Position numbers and translations under genes: made by a program. Below are positions 33,601-44,802 of a DNA stretch of 64,000 bases, in pieces; the stretch's first letter is position 1; every line of letters begins with the position of its first letter. The stretch is from Trissonchulus latispiculum (lineage: Eukaryota; Nematoda; Enoplea; Enoplida; Ironidae): NCBI GenBank assembly GCA_030248195.1, contig JASAND010007792.1, positions 48,191 through 112,190 of the forward strand, in the 5' to 3' direction. The notes under the pieces were generated by a model, which was given only the letters and a program-made list of their open reading frames with translations, was not told the origin of the DNA and did not search any database.

Positions 33601-35987
33601 TCGATATCACTGATGATTGCAATCGGACTCATTCGAAACCGCATTAACAATCCACACAGGTCAGCTAAAATTACAGGACCTCGGTAAAGGCAATCGTTTA
33701 AACTAACACGTCCTTTGCTTTTGGCAGACGCGTCGTAAACTACACGAATTTTCGTTGTTGCTTTCGCCGCAGTGATCACGCAGTGGTGTGGGATGTAGTG
33801 GATTTTTGATCCATCAAATTCTTTCTTATCTACTTTCTCAACAATTCCAGTTTCCAACTGTTGCTGGATGACGTCGTCGTATTTTCGAATCAAATCTGGT
33901 GACTCAACCAATCGCTTGTGTAGGCTCTTCAGACGACCTAGTGCTAGACCGTAATTACTGGGCAAGGGAGGGTGATCTTGTTTCCAAGGCCAGCTCACAT
34001 GATACCTTCCATCCACAAACTGGACGGAATCATTGAACTGCCTTATAGCAATATCATCATCAGAATCAATAGCCGAATCCTTTATTCCGATGGTTTCTAG
34101 CTTCCAAAGTTCTTCCAGTATTGTATCAGGCGACATCGTATCTCGATGACTGGAGGTCAGCAAACTAGCGTTGTTTTCACTAGTAACAGCTTCGTCCAGT
34201 CTTCCAGAAAGAACCCATCCAAATACCGAACGTATGGCGTACAAGCCGTCTTCCAAATGAATCCTTTCTGCCGTTAATAAATCCATGTAATAATCATTTC
34301 CAATCAATACGTCAATGGTCGTCATTGTATTGATCTTCAGCGCAGAGTCAGCCAGTGACAAATCTTTTAGAACAGGATATCGATCATGGTCGACAGCTAC
34401 TCTTTGTACTGGGGCACTGATCGTGGGAACCACATTCAAGATCACGTCTTTGGCTGAGCCATCACATAGATGGAGCTTCACGCTCACTGAAGAAGTAGCA
34501 ATCGTTGTACTCTGCTCTGCACCAAACGTACAGACACAGATAGTCTGGCGATTCATCGTCTTGACACCCAGCTTTTTCTGCACATCAGACGAGATGTACG
34601 ACCTTTGACTGCCACTGTCGAAGAACAGGCGGACATTCAATCTTGCTTTCGGTCCAGACACTTCCACTGTAGCTGTCTGCATTACCACTTTCTGTCCAGT
34701 TGACAACATTGCCGGTAGCCTCTTTCCTTCCGGTTCTGGCACTGCATCCGTTGTCTCTACCACTTTAGCAGCAACTTCTTTTGGCTCGGCAAGCATCTTC
34801 GGACATAGGCTTCGATGATGCTTTCCACCACAATGATAACACTTCTTCAGGTTCGGGCAGACTGCAACGGCATGACCTTGCTTCAAACAGCAGAAACATC
34901 GATCCTTCAGCTGACGTTTCCGCGTTGACAGACTTGAGAACTTACGACATTCATCTGAATAGTGTTCTCCTCTACAGAAGATGCACTTCGCCTTGGGCGC
35001 GGCAGAAGCTCCAAGTGCCTCTGACGTAGCGCGAGCCTTGAGACCAAAGGGCTTCCGGTCTGAATCATCCTTTCTCTGTTGCTTGCTTTCACCTAACTCC
35101 CGGGCGACAATCTCTTCCTTCAGCAGCTTTCTCAGCTGTGAGAGGTCCCATTTCTGACATCCATTCTTACGATTCAGATCAATCCTGATTTCTTCAGGAA
35201 GCTTCGACAATATCAGGGGAACAAATACCACACCGAAATTATCTTCCTTGATACCCAGCGCCTCTAGACCTCGAATGTGGCGTTCACAATCGTCATAGAT
35301 TCTTCTGAGTTTCGCTGTTTCCTTGGTCGCCACAGGCAAACGGAATAACTCATCAAAATGAGAGAAGATGACAACTTGTTCATCACCAAATCTCTCTTTA
35401 ACTGTATCAACAGCTATCTTATAGTTGGCATTGGTCACCGCAATTCCTCGAATCGCTCGTTCAGCTTCCCCAGTTAGGAGGCTTCTCAGATAGTTGAACT
35501 TATCAACTGGATTCAGATCGTCGTTGTCATGGATAGCTGACTCAAAACTATCCCAAAACTCTTGCCACCTCAGTGGCTGACCATCGAATTTCTCAATAGT
35601 TAGCTTCGGAAGCTTCGTCGATTGCTTCTTACGACAACTAGACTGACCGGTAGCTCCACTCTGACTACCCATCGGTGATCCTGGACGATCAATTTTCTTT
35701 CGGCGGTTCTCCAACCTAATCGTCGTTTCAGTAATACTTGCGTGAATTTCAGCAGCTTCTCCAATATCTGCATCAGCATCGTCATCTTGAAGCAGTTGGA
35801 CAATCTGAATATCCAACTCTTCCAGCTGCTGTTGAAATTTCACCAAGGTATCTCGGACGTTCTCCAAGTCTTCAGGGTCTGCGTCTGAACCCTCTTGCAG
35901 CTTCTCTGAAGCCAGGTTCAGATTGCGGGTGATGTGAGCCCGAATGGCTCCACGTCGACGTTTCAATTGTTTGAGGTCCTTATCCAT
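30639..35987 (-). CDS. BEL/Pao Gag-Pol polyprotein
   Basis: This is a 1782-residue polyprotein that would copy and integrate the element. It starts with a coiled-coil-like N-terminus. A DUF1759-type Gag block follows from LPKLTIEKFDG (about 126) to 290, then three zinc knuckles (CIFCRGEHYSDEC, CFCCLKQGHAVAVC, CYHCGGKHHRSLC; about 335-395). The aspartic protease has DSGS at 457-460. The reverse transcriptase has YVDN at about 871 where YVDD is usual. A Pao RNase H region has FCDASAKAY at about 1036. An integrase zinc finger (HRRLGH ... CTVC, about 1345-1385) is followed by an integrase core with D (AGVDYCG, about 1409), D (SDNAKQF, about 1472) and E (YERLVGS, about 1523), and a C-terminal DUF5641-like domain. 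No stop or frameshift interrupts it. Confidence 0.92.
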   Translation of the reverse strand: MDKDLKQLKRRRGAIRAHITRNLNLASEKLQEGSDADPEDLENVRDTLVKFQQQLEELDIQIVQLLQDDDADADIGEAAEIHASITETTIRLENRRKKIDRPGSPMGSQSGATGQSSCRKKQSTKLPKLTIEKFDGQPLRWQEFWDSFESAIHDNDDLNPVDKFNYLRSLLTGEAERAIRGIAVTNANYKIAVDTVKERFGDEQVVIFSHFDELFRLPVATKETAKLRRIYDDCERHIRGLEALGIKEDNFGVVFVPLILSKLPEEIRIDLNRKNGCQKWDLSQLRKLLKEEIVARELGESKQQRKDDSDRKPFGLKARATSEALGASAAPKAKCIFCRGEHYSDECRKFSSLSTRKRQLKDRCFCCLKQGHAVAVCPNLKKCYHCGGKHHRSLCPKMLAEPKEVAAKVVETTDAVPEPEGKRLPAMLSTGQKVVMQTATVEVSGPKARLNVRLFFDSGSQRSYISSDVQKKLGVKTMNRQTICVCTFGAEQSTTIATSSVSVKLHLCDGSAKDVILNVVPTISAPVQRVAVDHDRYPVLKDLSLADSALKINTMTTIDVLIGNDYYMDLLTAERIHLEDGLYAIRSVFGWVLSGRLDEAVTSENNASLLTSSHRDTMSPDTILEELWKLETIGIKDSAIDSDDDIAIRQFNDSVQFVDGRYHVSWPWKQDHPPLPSNYGLALGRLKSLHKRLVESPDLIRKYDDVIQQQLETGIVEKVDKKEFDGSKIHYIPHHCVITAAKATTKIRVVYDASAKSKGRVSLNDCLYRGPVILADLCGLLMRFRMSPIAIISDIEKAFLQVGLQMPERDVTRFLWVKDVQKQPVGTNLEVYRFCRVPFGVISSPFLLAATIAHHLRAGGTDTGISVLENIYVDNVFHGANSVDEAVMFYQEAKALFRQLSMNLREWASNSKEFLSLISSEDKVSGTKMKVLGLGWDSERDSLYFPAPGRSRNDRTKRLILQRVSEVFDPLGLLTPVTMKGKLLVQELWKRHLTWDDEIPEELSEQWNCVMDDLARISVFDIPRFVGPASDVGIQLHCFCDASAKAYAACVYIVFNENDCFRSHLVFAKVRLAPLKKVSLPRLELMAVLIGSRLLRFVEDQLKVQVQRRILWTDAKCVLAWIRSKKLMPVFVENRLREIRSNVNVRFRYVPSADNCADIPSRGCSSDDLVSSSLWWEGPAWLTKDESAWPPHVEPEVIEEVDEAEAVIKAEEINPLPYSIDIKRFSRLRKMLRVTAFVQRFIKNCRERQKVCSHLNASELAESALIWEQWAQREGFTDAIEAIRGKEKCAIVQQLGLYEDEHNLLRCRGRLENSDLADEAKYPILLPKNNHFTTLVIEDCHRRLGHAGFRHTIAQLRLKYWIPHCRSVVQKIIRSCTVCRRWEGGPYQVPSPPQLPSIRVTQCHPFTYAGVDYCGPLFIKDEILKSRKVWVSLFTCTVTRAVHLELVSDMTSEQFLLCLRRFVARCGKPAKLISDNAKQFKLSKKVLDKAWSNVITSKPVLGYTATEGIDWVFITELAPWMGGFYERLVGSIKRPLKKLIGKSALTYVQLETILVEVEAIVNSRPLIYVDSDVNAPPVITPAHFRFGNTCTGMPDIHLKNSDDTDFLSKTTTSDELLQRWKKGQRLLDQFWSCWRNEYLQALRERSEPKLPRNATPRLPQLDDVVVIADKCPRGQWTLAKIHKINHSGDGNIRSVVVRTPSGKRLQRPIRLLIPLEVDHTPSSTTEGSGDRHADDDKDSNSLPLRPQRAAAIKTKQWLKDFASRECRGEREDTSCSCYETDY

Positions 35988-36476
35988 AGATCAAAACCCC
36001 CAAACAACAAAATCAAACAAATAAACGTCTTAAGTTTTAACTTTGGACACTCTCAAACAGAGGTCTTCCAGTTTTAGGCTTCTCAATGATCTGAATCAAA
36101 TGGGCAAATCTGCAAAATCTGCAAGATTTCCAACTGAACTTAGAAACTAAGAAACTTGGACAACTAAGAAACTTTAGCTCCAGCAAAAACTGCCGTAGCT
36201 TGACAAACTCGCCTTTGAATACCCAGCAGTGACAGTAAATGGCTTCTTCTGAATCTTTGTTTACTTCAAAAACTGAAGCAAACGGTAAATCCAATCTGAA
36301 CTTCTCCAGTAATGAAACCAAAAAATAAATCGCTGTGCACTCATTCTAGTGTGCTGCTTTATCGGAATCGATAAAGCAGCATAAATAATCCAAATTGGAT
36401 CCACCAAAAACTGGTGGCCCTCGGGCACCAAAATTATAAGAAGCCAATAAACTGAATAAAAGGAAACACCAGGTTC

Positions 36477-36494
36477 AAAGGTGTTTCGGCACCA
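36477..36494 (-). other. BEL/Pao primer-binding site
   Basis: Immediately inside the 5' LTR, the minus strand reads TGGTGCCGAAACACC, beginning with the TGG expected to pair with a tRNA CCA end. The tRNA is not identified. Confidence 0.6.
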
Positions 36495-36701
36495 TGTAAA
36501 GACGTCCTGTCTTTAATACAAACGAAAACAAAACACTTTAATCGTCTAGACAGTCAGACAGACTTTAGAAGACTGAAAGTAAACAAGTTGGCAAGAAAAC
36601 TAATTTGCATAATCGAACACAAGTGAATGAAAGTTGCCAACAAGGAACTAATAGTCAGTTTCATAGCAACTACATGATGTATCTTCGCGCTCGCCGCGAC
36701 A
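36495..36701 (-). repeat. BEL/Pao 5' LTR
   Basis: 207 bp, identical by eye to the 3' LTR, followed by the CGTTA target duplication at 36702-36706. It should contain the element promoter in minus-strand orientation. Confidence 0.9.
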
Positions 36702-36706
36702 CGTTA

Positions 36707-37142
36707 TCAGCGTATCGAGTTCTTTCCTGTAAAACCTGTAAATCAGTGAAAACTACAGGTTTCACTTGTATTGAATACTGGTCTAACTTGTAACCAACTC
36801 TACCAAGGGATATTCGGTAAAAACTACCAACGATGTCCTGTAGAAATTACAATACTTAACCTGTATTTTCTACAAAAGCTTTTGTATTTATCATCTACAA
36901 AAGTGATTCCTGTAGTTTCTACTGGAACATTTCTAAGAGTGTAACATCAAAACAAATTTTAAGGGTTTCCAAAAAACTTAAATTAAGCTAATCATAAACC
37001 GTAAATCTTTACACGAATTCTCGCTTTTTCTACAATTAGATACCTGTTTGGCCGTTATAAACCTGTAATTTTTGCTAAAAATTCTTCACATCGAAGATCG
37101 ATTTTATAATAACTGAAACTTGGTAGATGTACGTACGTAACT
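36707..37142. other. Short intergenic stretch between two retroelements
   Basis: AT-rich, with several CTGTA and TACAG words in both orientations, but no defined repeat unit or gene. GATG at 37143-37146 is the target duplication of the following element. Confidence 0.45.
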
Positions 37143-37146
37143 GATG

Positions 37147-37321
37147 TGTTAAATATCAGCAACCCAGAAAGGTTGAAATCAGCGTAATAAACTAGTCTCA
37201 ACGTCCGGGGATGTGGCGCAGTGGTAGAGCGTTCTACTTCTTAAACCAAAGCTCGGCGGTTCGATCCCCGCCCTGGACACTTTTCTTCACATCTTTCAGA
37301 TCCTGATTTCAACCTTTCACA
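37147..37321 (+). repeat. TRIM 5' LTR
   Basis: 175 bp with TG...CA ends. A perfect 16-bp inverted repeat, GAAAGGTTGAAATCAG (37167-37182) and its complement (37303-37318), encloses the tRNA-like unit. Confidence 0.85.
37203..37278 (+). ncRNA. tRNA-like Pol III unit in the 5' LTR
   Basis: 76 nt with GTCCGGG at the 5' end pairing with CCTGGAC at the 3' end (seven pairs, one G-T). The A box TGGCGCAGTGG (37214-37224) and B box GGTTCGATCCC (from 37258) match the Pol III type 2 consensus at normal spacing. TTTT at 37281-37284 would terminate transcription. The D arm is recognisable, but the anticodon stem does not form and the spacing before the D arm is four bases too long, so a functional tRNA is unlikely. 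Confidence 0.65.
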
Positions 37322-37340
37322 TTTGGCGACCGTGCCGTGT
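37322..37340 (+). other. TRIM primer-binding site
   Basis: TTTGGCGACCGTGCC follows the 5' LTR directly. The TGG at 37324 would pair with a tRNA CCA end. The cognate tRNA is not identified and is not the LTR's own tRNA-like unit, whose 3' end is different. Confidence 0.65.
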
Positions 37341-37630
37341 CCTTACCGCTCTGAGGAGATGAAGTCGTTTGTGATGCCTGGGAATGGTGGAATTGCATGT
37401 CCTTGAGATAATTGGTTTGGTATATGGTGGTCCTCGTGGTGCTAAGGGTTAATATGATGGTTATTGGTTCTTGTGTGGTTTGATATAAAGGCTCCCGGCT
37501 TTGAAGAAGAAAGAAGTATAATATGGCCTCGGATTAGGAGGCAGCCGGGGAGCCGCCCTTAGACCACATGGTACTTGGATTTGAGGACCGACCTGCAATT
37601 CCTGGAAATTCGAGGCTGAATTTCAATTAG

Positions 37631-37641
37631 CAAGGGGAGTA
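37631..37641 (+). other. TRIM polypurine tract
   Basis: CAAGGGGAGTA abuts the TG of the 3' LTR, the expected place and composition for plus-strand priming. Confidence 0.65.
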
Positions 37642-37816
37642 TGTTAAATATCAGCAACCCAGAAAGGTTGAAATCAGCGTAATAAACTAGTCTCAACGTC
37701 CGGGGATGTGGTGCAGTGGTAGAGCGTTCTACTTCTTAAACCAAAGCTCGGCGGTTCGATTCCCGCCCTGGACACTTTTCTTCACATCTTTCAGATCCTG
37801 ATTTCAACCTTTCACA
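37642..37816 (+). repeat. TRIM 3' LTR
   Basis: 175 bp. It differs from the 5' LTR by C to T in the A box (TGGTGCAGTGG) and C to T in the B-box region (GGTTCGATTCC). Both changes keep the Pol III consensus; the second improves it. Confidence 0.85.
37698..37773 (+). ncRNA. tRNA-like Pol III unit in the 3' LTR
   Basis: Second copy of the unit at 37203-37278, with both promoter boxes and the TTTT terminator intact. The B box is an exact match to GGTTCGANTCC. Confidence 0.65.
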
Positions 37817-37820
37817 GATG

Positions 37821-38749
37821 TCTCTTGAAAATGTCTTCCACTATTCAAACAAATTTAAATTTAGCTATGGAAATTTTCAAAATTTGCAGGTGTTCCGTTT
37901 GGTTACATTTTTCAAATCTGAGACAATTTACACTGGAGCCGGTCCGGTTCCGATTCCAAAAATCCCGCTTCCGGTTCTGACGGTTTCAGTGGAACCGATC
38001 CGAGCACTTCCTCAAAAGGAGAAAAAGTACAGTTTGGGTTGGACATGTTAAATCAGATATATAACTGTTCTAATTGGATTTGCACAATAAATTATTATAT
38101 TTACTTAGTTGGTACATAAGCCAAAAGATTGAATTAGATCATTTTAAATTACATGTGCTGTAAAAGTGGTGTTAGTACCACTTTTCAATAACGTTGACTC
38201 AAGGAAACGTTTGTCGGCAGATCGGTTAACAACGGCCAATGTCCAATCAACAGCTAGGGCGTCGGCCTGACTCCTGGGGTCGATGTTCTCAACACCTAAA
38301 CCCGGGTTAAGTCACAAACCTGGGTTAACTTTGCTATCTTTAACACATTAACATAGCCCGGGTTTGCGAGTTAACCAGGGTTTAAGCGTTGATAACGTCG
38401 GCCCCTGGTGACCATTATCAAGCACTCAGCGGGTCGGTGTATTGCTTATCACGTTTGTTTCCTGGCCACGCCTTGAGGCCTCCTTCATTTTTTGGTTCCC
38501 TCTTCGTGAAGCTCCACCCGCGTTTTTGTCGTTCCAAAACGTCGGAAACAGGTTCTGAAAGTCAAACTTTCAGCCAAATCCACCGGGAATACATCAAAAT
38601 TCCAATGTTCTACAACAAATGCTCATTATTGTGAAAAGCCAAGCTTACTGCTGATGTTATACCGCAAGCTGGCAACCGTTGGCTTGTCACACTCTTACGT
38701 ATGTATTAGGTAATTGACTTATTTTTACAGTAAGCTACAGTTTTAAGTT
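37821..38749. other. Intergenic stretch upstream of the small membrane-protein ORF
   Basis: No gene was recognised. Repeated CCCGGGTTAA / GGGTTAACT words occur at 38295-38385. A TTTTTACAG acceptor-like site at 38722-38730 precedes the small ORF and could end a 5' UTR intron or be a trans-splice site. Confidence 0.4.
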
Positions 38750-38917
38750 ATGGGCAAATATGACCGAATCGTGAAACAACTAGAGCGGAAGCGGCAAGTT
38801 CGAGGAGCAATTTTCGTCGGCGTTCTGTCTGGAGTATTTATGTTTTATTCTTTCATCTTCCCTCACATTCCTCGTGAAGGCGGTAACTCAGAGTTGGCCA
38901 AAAACAGTGAAAACTGA
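38750..38917 (+). CDS. Small single-pass membrane protein (55 aa), function unknown
   Basis: The ORF encodes a basic N-terminus (KYDRIVKQLERKRQVR), one hydrophobic segment (about residues 20-38, GAIFVGVLSGVFMFYSFIF) and a short polar tail. This layout is like small mitochondrial or ER membrane proteins. I do not recognise the family. The stop is 41 bases before the start codon of crotonase B, with no AG acceptor in between. It may therefore be an upstream cistron of the same mRNA, a separate gene with a very close neighbour, or an alternative first exon. A GTAACT donor-like site at 38883 lies in the right phase to splice onto crotonase exon 2 at 39324. The start was chosen as the only ATG that keeps the basic segment. 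Confidence 0.5.
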   Translation: MGKYDRIVKQLERKRQVRGAIFVGVLSGVFMFYSFIFPHIPREGGNSELAKNSEN

Positions 38918-38958
38918 AAACACTTGCTTTATCCTGGCGTTTTGCTAATTTATTTTTG

Positions 38959-42156
<3,198 letters not shown>

Positions 42157-43182
42157 TCAACGTAATTACGATTCGTAATTACGTAATTCGTCGTAGTCAC
42201 GATTCAAGCATTATATGGACTAAACATATTTTTGTTTATCGTGTTTTGTTTGTAGTACATTCACCTGAAGCTATAATTAAAGGAAGTCTTTTTAATTAAA
42301 TTATATAATATTAGACAAACGCAATTTAAGTACTATATACAAGATTTATTCAAAATGTTAGTCGGTATTACAGAGATTTTTGTGCAGGTCTCTCCATACA
42401 TTAACACGGGGTCCGATTCTGGGGGGTCTACACCGACCTCGGCGAGGGGTCTACCCCTGAAAAATCCAAAATTTTAGGGGGGTCTGCCCCGAAATTAGCA
42501 AAAATTCCGAATTTTTAAGGGTTTTGACCACAAATTAGCAAAAAATGGCAATTTTTAGCGGTTTTTAAGAAATTTATTGAACAAATTGCTAAAATTTGCT
42601 AAAAAGTTACCAATTTTCAGTGAAAATCGCTGAGGGGTCTACCCCTTTTTCCTTTCTGGACACGAGGGTCTGCCCTTTTTTCCTTTTCGCTGAGGGGGTC
42701 TACCCGTTTTTTGTCGGTCTGGGGGGGGTCTGCATCCCCCATTCTCCCCCCACGTTATCCTATGGGTCTCTCTATATTTACAGCATCAATTTTTTCCAAT
42801 TTTCTTTACAGATTAAATGGATTAGAACAACACTAATCGAAATTAAGGAAACAGAACCGCAGATTAAATGTATTAAGTGTGGGTAGATAGCATTTTAAAT
42901 AGCTGTTCAGATGGCGGATTAACGGATTTGAATTAACTAGATTAATCAGCGGACTAAAGTGATCTAAATAAACGTTAAGTTTATTAACCCGTTTATTCCA
43001 ATAGAAAAGTAGATTAAAGTTTTTAATCCGTTTAGTCAGACCCGGATCTTTTTAATTTGAAAGTTCTTGAAATCCACACATTGTTTGCAGTATTTGATCT
43101 CAAGCTGACGAAAAGTACCTCAATAACATTTTCGCTGGGCTGACTAAAAATTAGTAATTTTTGTTGATAAAGGTATTAGAAG
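42157..43182. other. 3' flank of crotonase B with a G-rich repeat block
   Basis: The first 200 bases are AT-rich 3' flank; no AATAAA was seen. From 42405 to 42780, GGGGTCTACCCC-type units recur in AT-rich spacers, several of them self-complementary. No gene was recognised. ATTAGAAG at 43175-43182 is the target duplication of the following hAT element. Confidence 0.45.
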
Positions 43183-43534
43183 CAGGGTTTTTTGGTTTTC
43201 GGATTTGCGTCAACCTTGCGTCCCGCTAAGAAATTTTGCGTCCAGGCAGAAATCTTGTTTTAGCGTGTTTTTTAGTGCAAAAATTGTTTTATTTATAAAA
43301 ATTTCGATAATTTCTTTAGTGCAAAGCTATTTAGACTATTTAGAAAGCTGATGCTGCTTAACGGTAATGCACGATTACAGGACTACCTACCAAGAATATA
43401 GATGCGTCTAACATACACGGCGGGGGGTCTGGGGGGCGGAGCCCCCCAGAAGTTGAAGAATTGTTTGAAATTACAGAATAATCCGTAATGGAAATGTTTA
43501 AAAAGATTTTATTTGGCGTCTGTTGCAGAACTTA

Positions 43535-43694
43535 GGGCCTTTTCAAGAAAGGGTAGAGTAGAGTAGAGTAGAGTTAAAAATTGTTGTTTTAACTCGTTTT
43601 AACTCCACTCAAGCTTGAGTTTACCTCTTTTAACTCTTTCATGAAAAGGATCGAGTTAATTTTAACTCTACTCTACCCTTTCTTGAAAAGGCCC
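43535..43694. mobile_element. Harbinger-like MITE, 160 bp
   Basis: Perfect 30-bp terminal inverted repeats starting GGGCCTTTTCAAGAAAGGGT, flanked by TTA on both sides (43532-43534, 43695-43697). TTA duplication and GGGCC ends fit PIF/Harbinger. A GTAGA microsatellite-like run is part of the arms. Confidence 0.75.
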
Positions 43695-43924
43695 TTAGTA
43701 ATTTTCGATATATATATATATTACATATTGACACACATTATTCCGATATTTCAATGTTAGTTAAACTAATTAAAGTATTAAAAATTTATGAAATATTTAG
43801 GAATATCATTGAGAAGAAAGGTAGCAAACATTAAAACATACATTCGGTTTCGCAAACTTTGACAACTGGTGATCCTTAATAGTAGGATTATTGCAAATGA
43901 GCACCGGGGGGTCTGGGGGGGCGG

Positions 43925-44802
43925 CAGGGATGGAAACTGGGTCATGGGTCACTGGGTCATGGGTCGTTTGGGTCGCCATTTTTGCTTGGGTCACTGGGTC
44001 TTGGGTCACTAATTTTCTAAAGTGGTTGGGTCAGTGTGGGTCTGGGTCAAGCTTCCTGTGGGTCACTTTGGGTCTGGGTCAGCAATTTTTATTGGGTCAT
44101 TTTGGGTCTGGGTCACAGGGTCTTACCAAATTTCAAATTCGAAGATCTGGGATTGTTCCAATTACGTAAAACTGTCGCTGTTACAAAAATTTTTCGCGCC
44201 GTCGGCGCGAATTTTAAATTGAGTTTAAATTTAAATTACGCTGTAGTGACAATCTTAGTTTCGTTTGTTCTTTCATTGGACTTTAGTATTGCTTCTCTGA
44301 AATCAGCAGAGATAGCTGTGCCTGGTCCGGTCGTTATGTTTTCGCCGGTTCACGTAACAAAAACCATGTACACTTCCATAGATTTTAAAATTTTAGATAC
44401 TTTGCTACATCAACCAATCAGATCTTCCAAGTAGGATAACTATTACTGAAATAATGAAAATGACAAGATTGAGGAGCTATGAACCTGCAAACTATACAAA
44501 TCGGTATGTATAGGCATACCTACTACACCCAACTTCAAAAATCAAGAAAGTTATGGCGTTTCAAAACCACTTCACAAAAAGATAATGTAAATTCAGCTAA
44601 GGTCGGTTATTTTATTGGGTCATTTGGGCCTGGGTCACGAAAATTCCTGGGTCAGCTGGGTCTGGGTCACGAAAACGATTGGGTCATTTGGGTCTGGGTC
44701 ACGGAATTTTCAAATTTCATGAGTCGCCTTGGGTCTGGGTCAAATTTGCGTTTGGGTCAAGTGGGTCATGGGTCAAAAATAATGACCCAGTTTCCATCCC
44801 TG
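43925..44802. mobile_element. hAT MITE rich in GGGTCTGGGTCA repeats
   Basis: Perfect 20-bp inverted ends CAGGGATGGAAACTGGGTCA and a perfect 8-bp duplication GGGGGCGG (43917-43924, 44803-44810). Subterminal regions on each side are arrays of TGGGTCA/TGGGTCTGGGTCA (43940-44120 and 44610-44785). A CGCGCCGTCGGCGCG hairpin lies at about 44195-44210. It has no coding capacity. Confidence 0.85.

Larger units (their letters stand above)
30486..36701 (-). mobile_element. Intact BEL/Pao LTR retrotransposon
   Basis: Two 207-bp LTRs (30486-30692 and 36495-36701), which I read as identical, flank a single 1782-codon Gag-Pol frame. The LTRs start TGTAAAGACG and end CGCGACA in plus-strand reading. CGTTA is duplicated at 30481-30485 and 36702-36706, a 5-bp duplication typical of BEL/Pao. 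The primer site is next to the right-hand LTR, so transcription runs on the minus strand. Identical LTRs and an open frame indicate recent insertion. The element sits between the two crotonase paralogues. Confidence 0.92.
37147..37816 (+). mobile_element. TRIM-type miniature LTR retroelement with tRNA-like Pol III units in its LTRs
   Basis: Two 175-bp direct repeats (37147-37321 and 37642-37816, two differences) start TGTTAAATATC and end TTTCACA. They enclose a 320-bp interior without a coding frame. GATG is duplicated at 37143-37146 and 37817-37820. A primer site TGGCGACCGTG follows the left LTR, and a purine tract AAGGGGAG precedes the right LTR. Together these define a terminal-repeat retrotransposon in miniature. 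It must rely on an autonomous partner. Each LTR also holds an A box, B box and T-run like a tRNA gene. Confidence 0.85.

Noticed and set aside
37203..37278. A functional tRNA gene in the TRIM LTR
   Set aside because: The anticodon stem does not form and the spacing between acceptor and D arm is too long. Promoter boxes are good but the product is not a standard tRNA.
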